NCBI GenBank assembly: GCA_015350385.1
Contig: WNKI01000001.1
Span: 662,496 to 726,495 of the forward strand
Reading direction: 5' to 3'
Source of the DNA: Aculops lycopersici
Lineage: Eukaryota > Arthropoda > Arachnida > Trombidiformes > Eriophyidae
Length of the DNA: 64,000 bases
A program made the translations under genes and the position numbers. Shown one piece after another: positions 63,601 to 64,000 of this stretch (position 1 is its first letter; each line of letters opens with the position of its first letter). The notes below the pieces were generated by a model, which was not told where the DNA came from, did no database searches, and saw nothing but the letters and a program-made list of their open reading frames with translations.

Positions 63601-64000
63601 CTATCGCAAGTTTGCCCTCAAGTAGGAGCAAATTTGCGAGGCCTCGTAACAAATTTCAAAAAACAATAACTTGACTCGGAAGCCCAAAACGGAGGTCGAC
63701 GAAGACGACTTGCTTACCCCGCCGGCACCGCTACTTCCGGCGCTACTACTGCTCACTCCACTACTACTGCTAGCCGAGCTACTGGCACTACTACTGCTAC
63801 TTCCTCCAGGAGAACTAGCGCCGCCCGCCACTCCGCTCAACAGGTGGTGGTTGTTGCTGCTGCTGCTGTTTCCGTTGGCCAGGCCTCCAGCCGAAGGGGG
63901 CGACTCAATGGAGCCAAAGCCACTGGCGCTTCGGATTACATCGCATGGAATCGGCCGGATAAGATCACACTTGAGGCCAATACTTCGTAAGGCAGGCAGA
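63601..64000 (-). CDS. Partial unidentified protein, 5' end off window
   Basis: The minus-strand frame is open from the right edge to a stop at 63601 (about 132 codons). The first part visible, LPALRSIGLKCDLIRPIPCD followed by VIRSASGFGSIESPPS, is not low-complexity and looks like real protein. It is followed by an Asn/His run and a Ser-rich tract. A donor GTAAGC at 63717-63712 in the Ser-rich part suggests that the exon may end at 63718 and splice downstream, in which case the remaining C-terminus and stop are not used. I cannot name the family. Confidence 0.4.
   Translation of the reverse strand, partial: LPALRSIGLKCDLIRPIPCDVIRSASGFGSIESPPSAGGLANGNSSSSNNHHLLSGVAGGASSPGGSSSSSASSSASSSSGVSSSSAGSSGAGGVSKSSSSTSVLGFRVKLLFFEICYEASQICSYLRANLR

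Noticed and set aside
1..64000. CRISPR arrays, operons or prokaryotic origin
   Set aside because: Genes are animal families with GT-AG introns; the repeats are microsatellites without regular spacers.

Overview
The window is nuclear DNA from an ecdysozoan animal, most likely a small arthropod. The evidence is an E75 (NR1D-class) nuclear receptor, a 12-segment otopetrin of the long invertebrate type, canonical GTAAGT...AG introns, and single-copy housekeeping genes that match animal families along their length. Most genes are uninterrupted: TSR1, EFA6, WDR20, POLR3E, UCHL3, PRUNE and ADH5 each read as one exon. Only the otopetrin, E75 and perhaps TXNDC17 show introns. Such intron poverty, with Gln/His/Asn/Ser-rich insertions in many proteins, would fit a derived mite lineage, but that is inference and nothing here fixes the species.

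Layout. 1-10 kb: TSR1 (minus, C-terminus off the left edge) diverges from UQCC2 (plus); then a three-exon otopetrin-like proton channel of about 2,050 residues (3380-9880). 10-17.5 kb: non-coding, rich in simple repeats, probably the regulatory region of E75. 17.5-25 kb: E75 in two coding exons with a long 3' UTR. 25-34 kb, all minus strand: a secreted protein of unknown family, a PX-domain protein, and EFA6 (Sec7-PH Arf6 exchange factor). 34-36.7 kb: non-coding. 36.7-45.2 kb, compact: a membrane-anchored Pro-rich protein, an unrecognised conserved-looking protein, WDR20, a UQCC6-like micropeptide directly upstream of UCHL3, POLR3E and TXNDC17. 45.2-57.5 kb: a 12-kb desert with no gene I can recognise except one candidate first coding exon at 54300. 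57.5-64 kb: PRUNE, ADH5 (class III), a secreted acidic Ser/Thr-rich protein, and a partial reading frame running off the right edge.

The most striking observation is E75. The reading frame and the phase-1 splice sites show that the DNA-binding domain is joined, through a Gln/His/Glu-rich linker of about 140 residues, to what looks like helix 8 of the ligand-binding domain, so most of the ligand/heme pocket is missing. The rest of the protein keeps conserved E75 C-terminal motifs. Second, a 10-bp word, TAGCTTGCCA, occurs at least 11 times on both strands, all in the non-coding deserts, and twice forms a long inverted repeat. Third, a UQCC6 (BRAWNIN)-like reading frame of 62 codons ends 47 bp before the UCHL3 start, which suggests a shared transcript.

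Housekeeping genes are arranged in divergent pairs with short shared promoters (TSR1/UQCC2, unknown/WDR20, UQCC6-UCHL3/POLR3E). The developmental regulator E75 sits between large non-coding tracts. Two mitochondrial complex III assembly factors (UQCC2, UQCC6) lie in the same window, each next to a divergent promoter.
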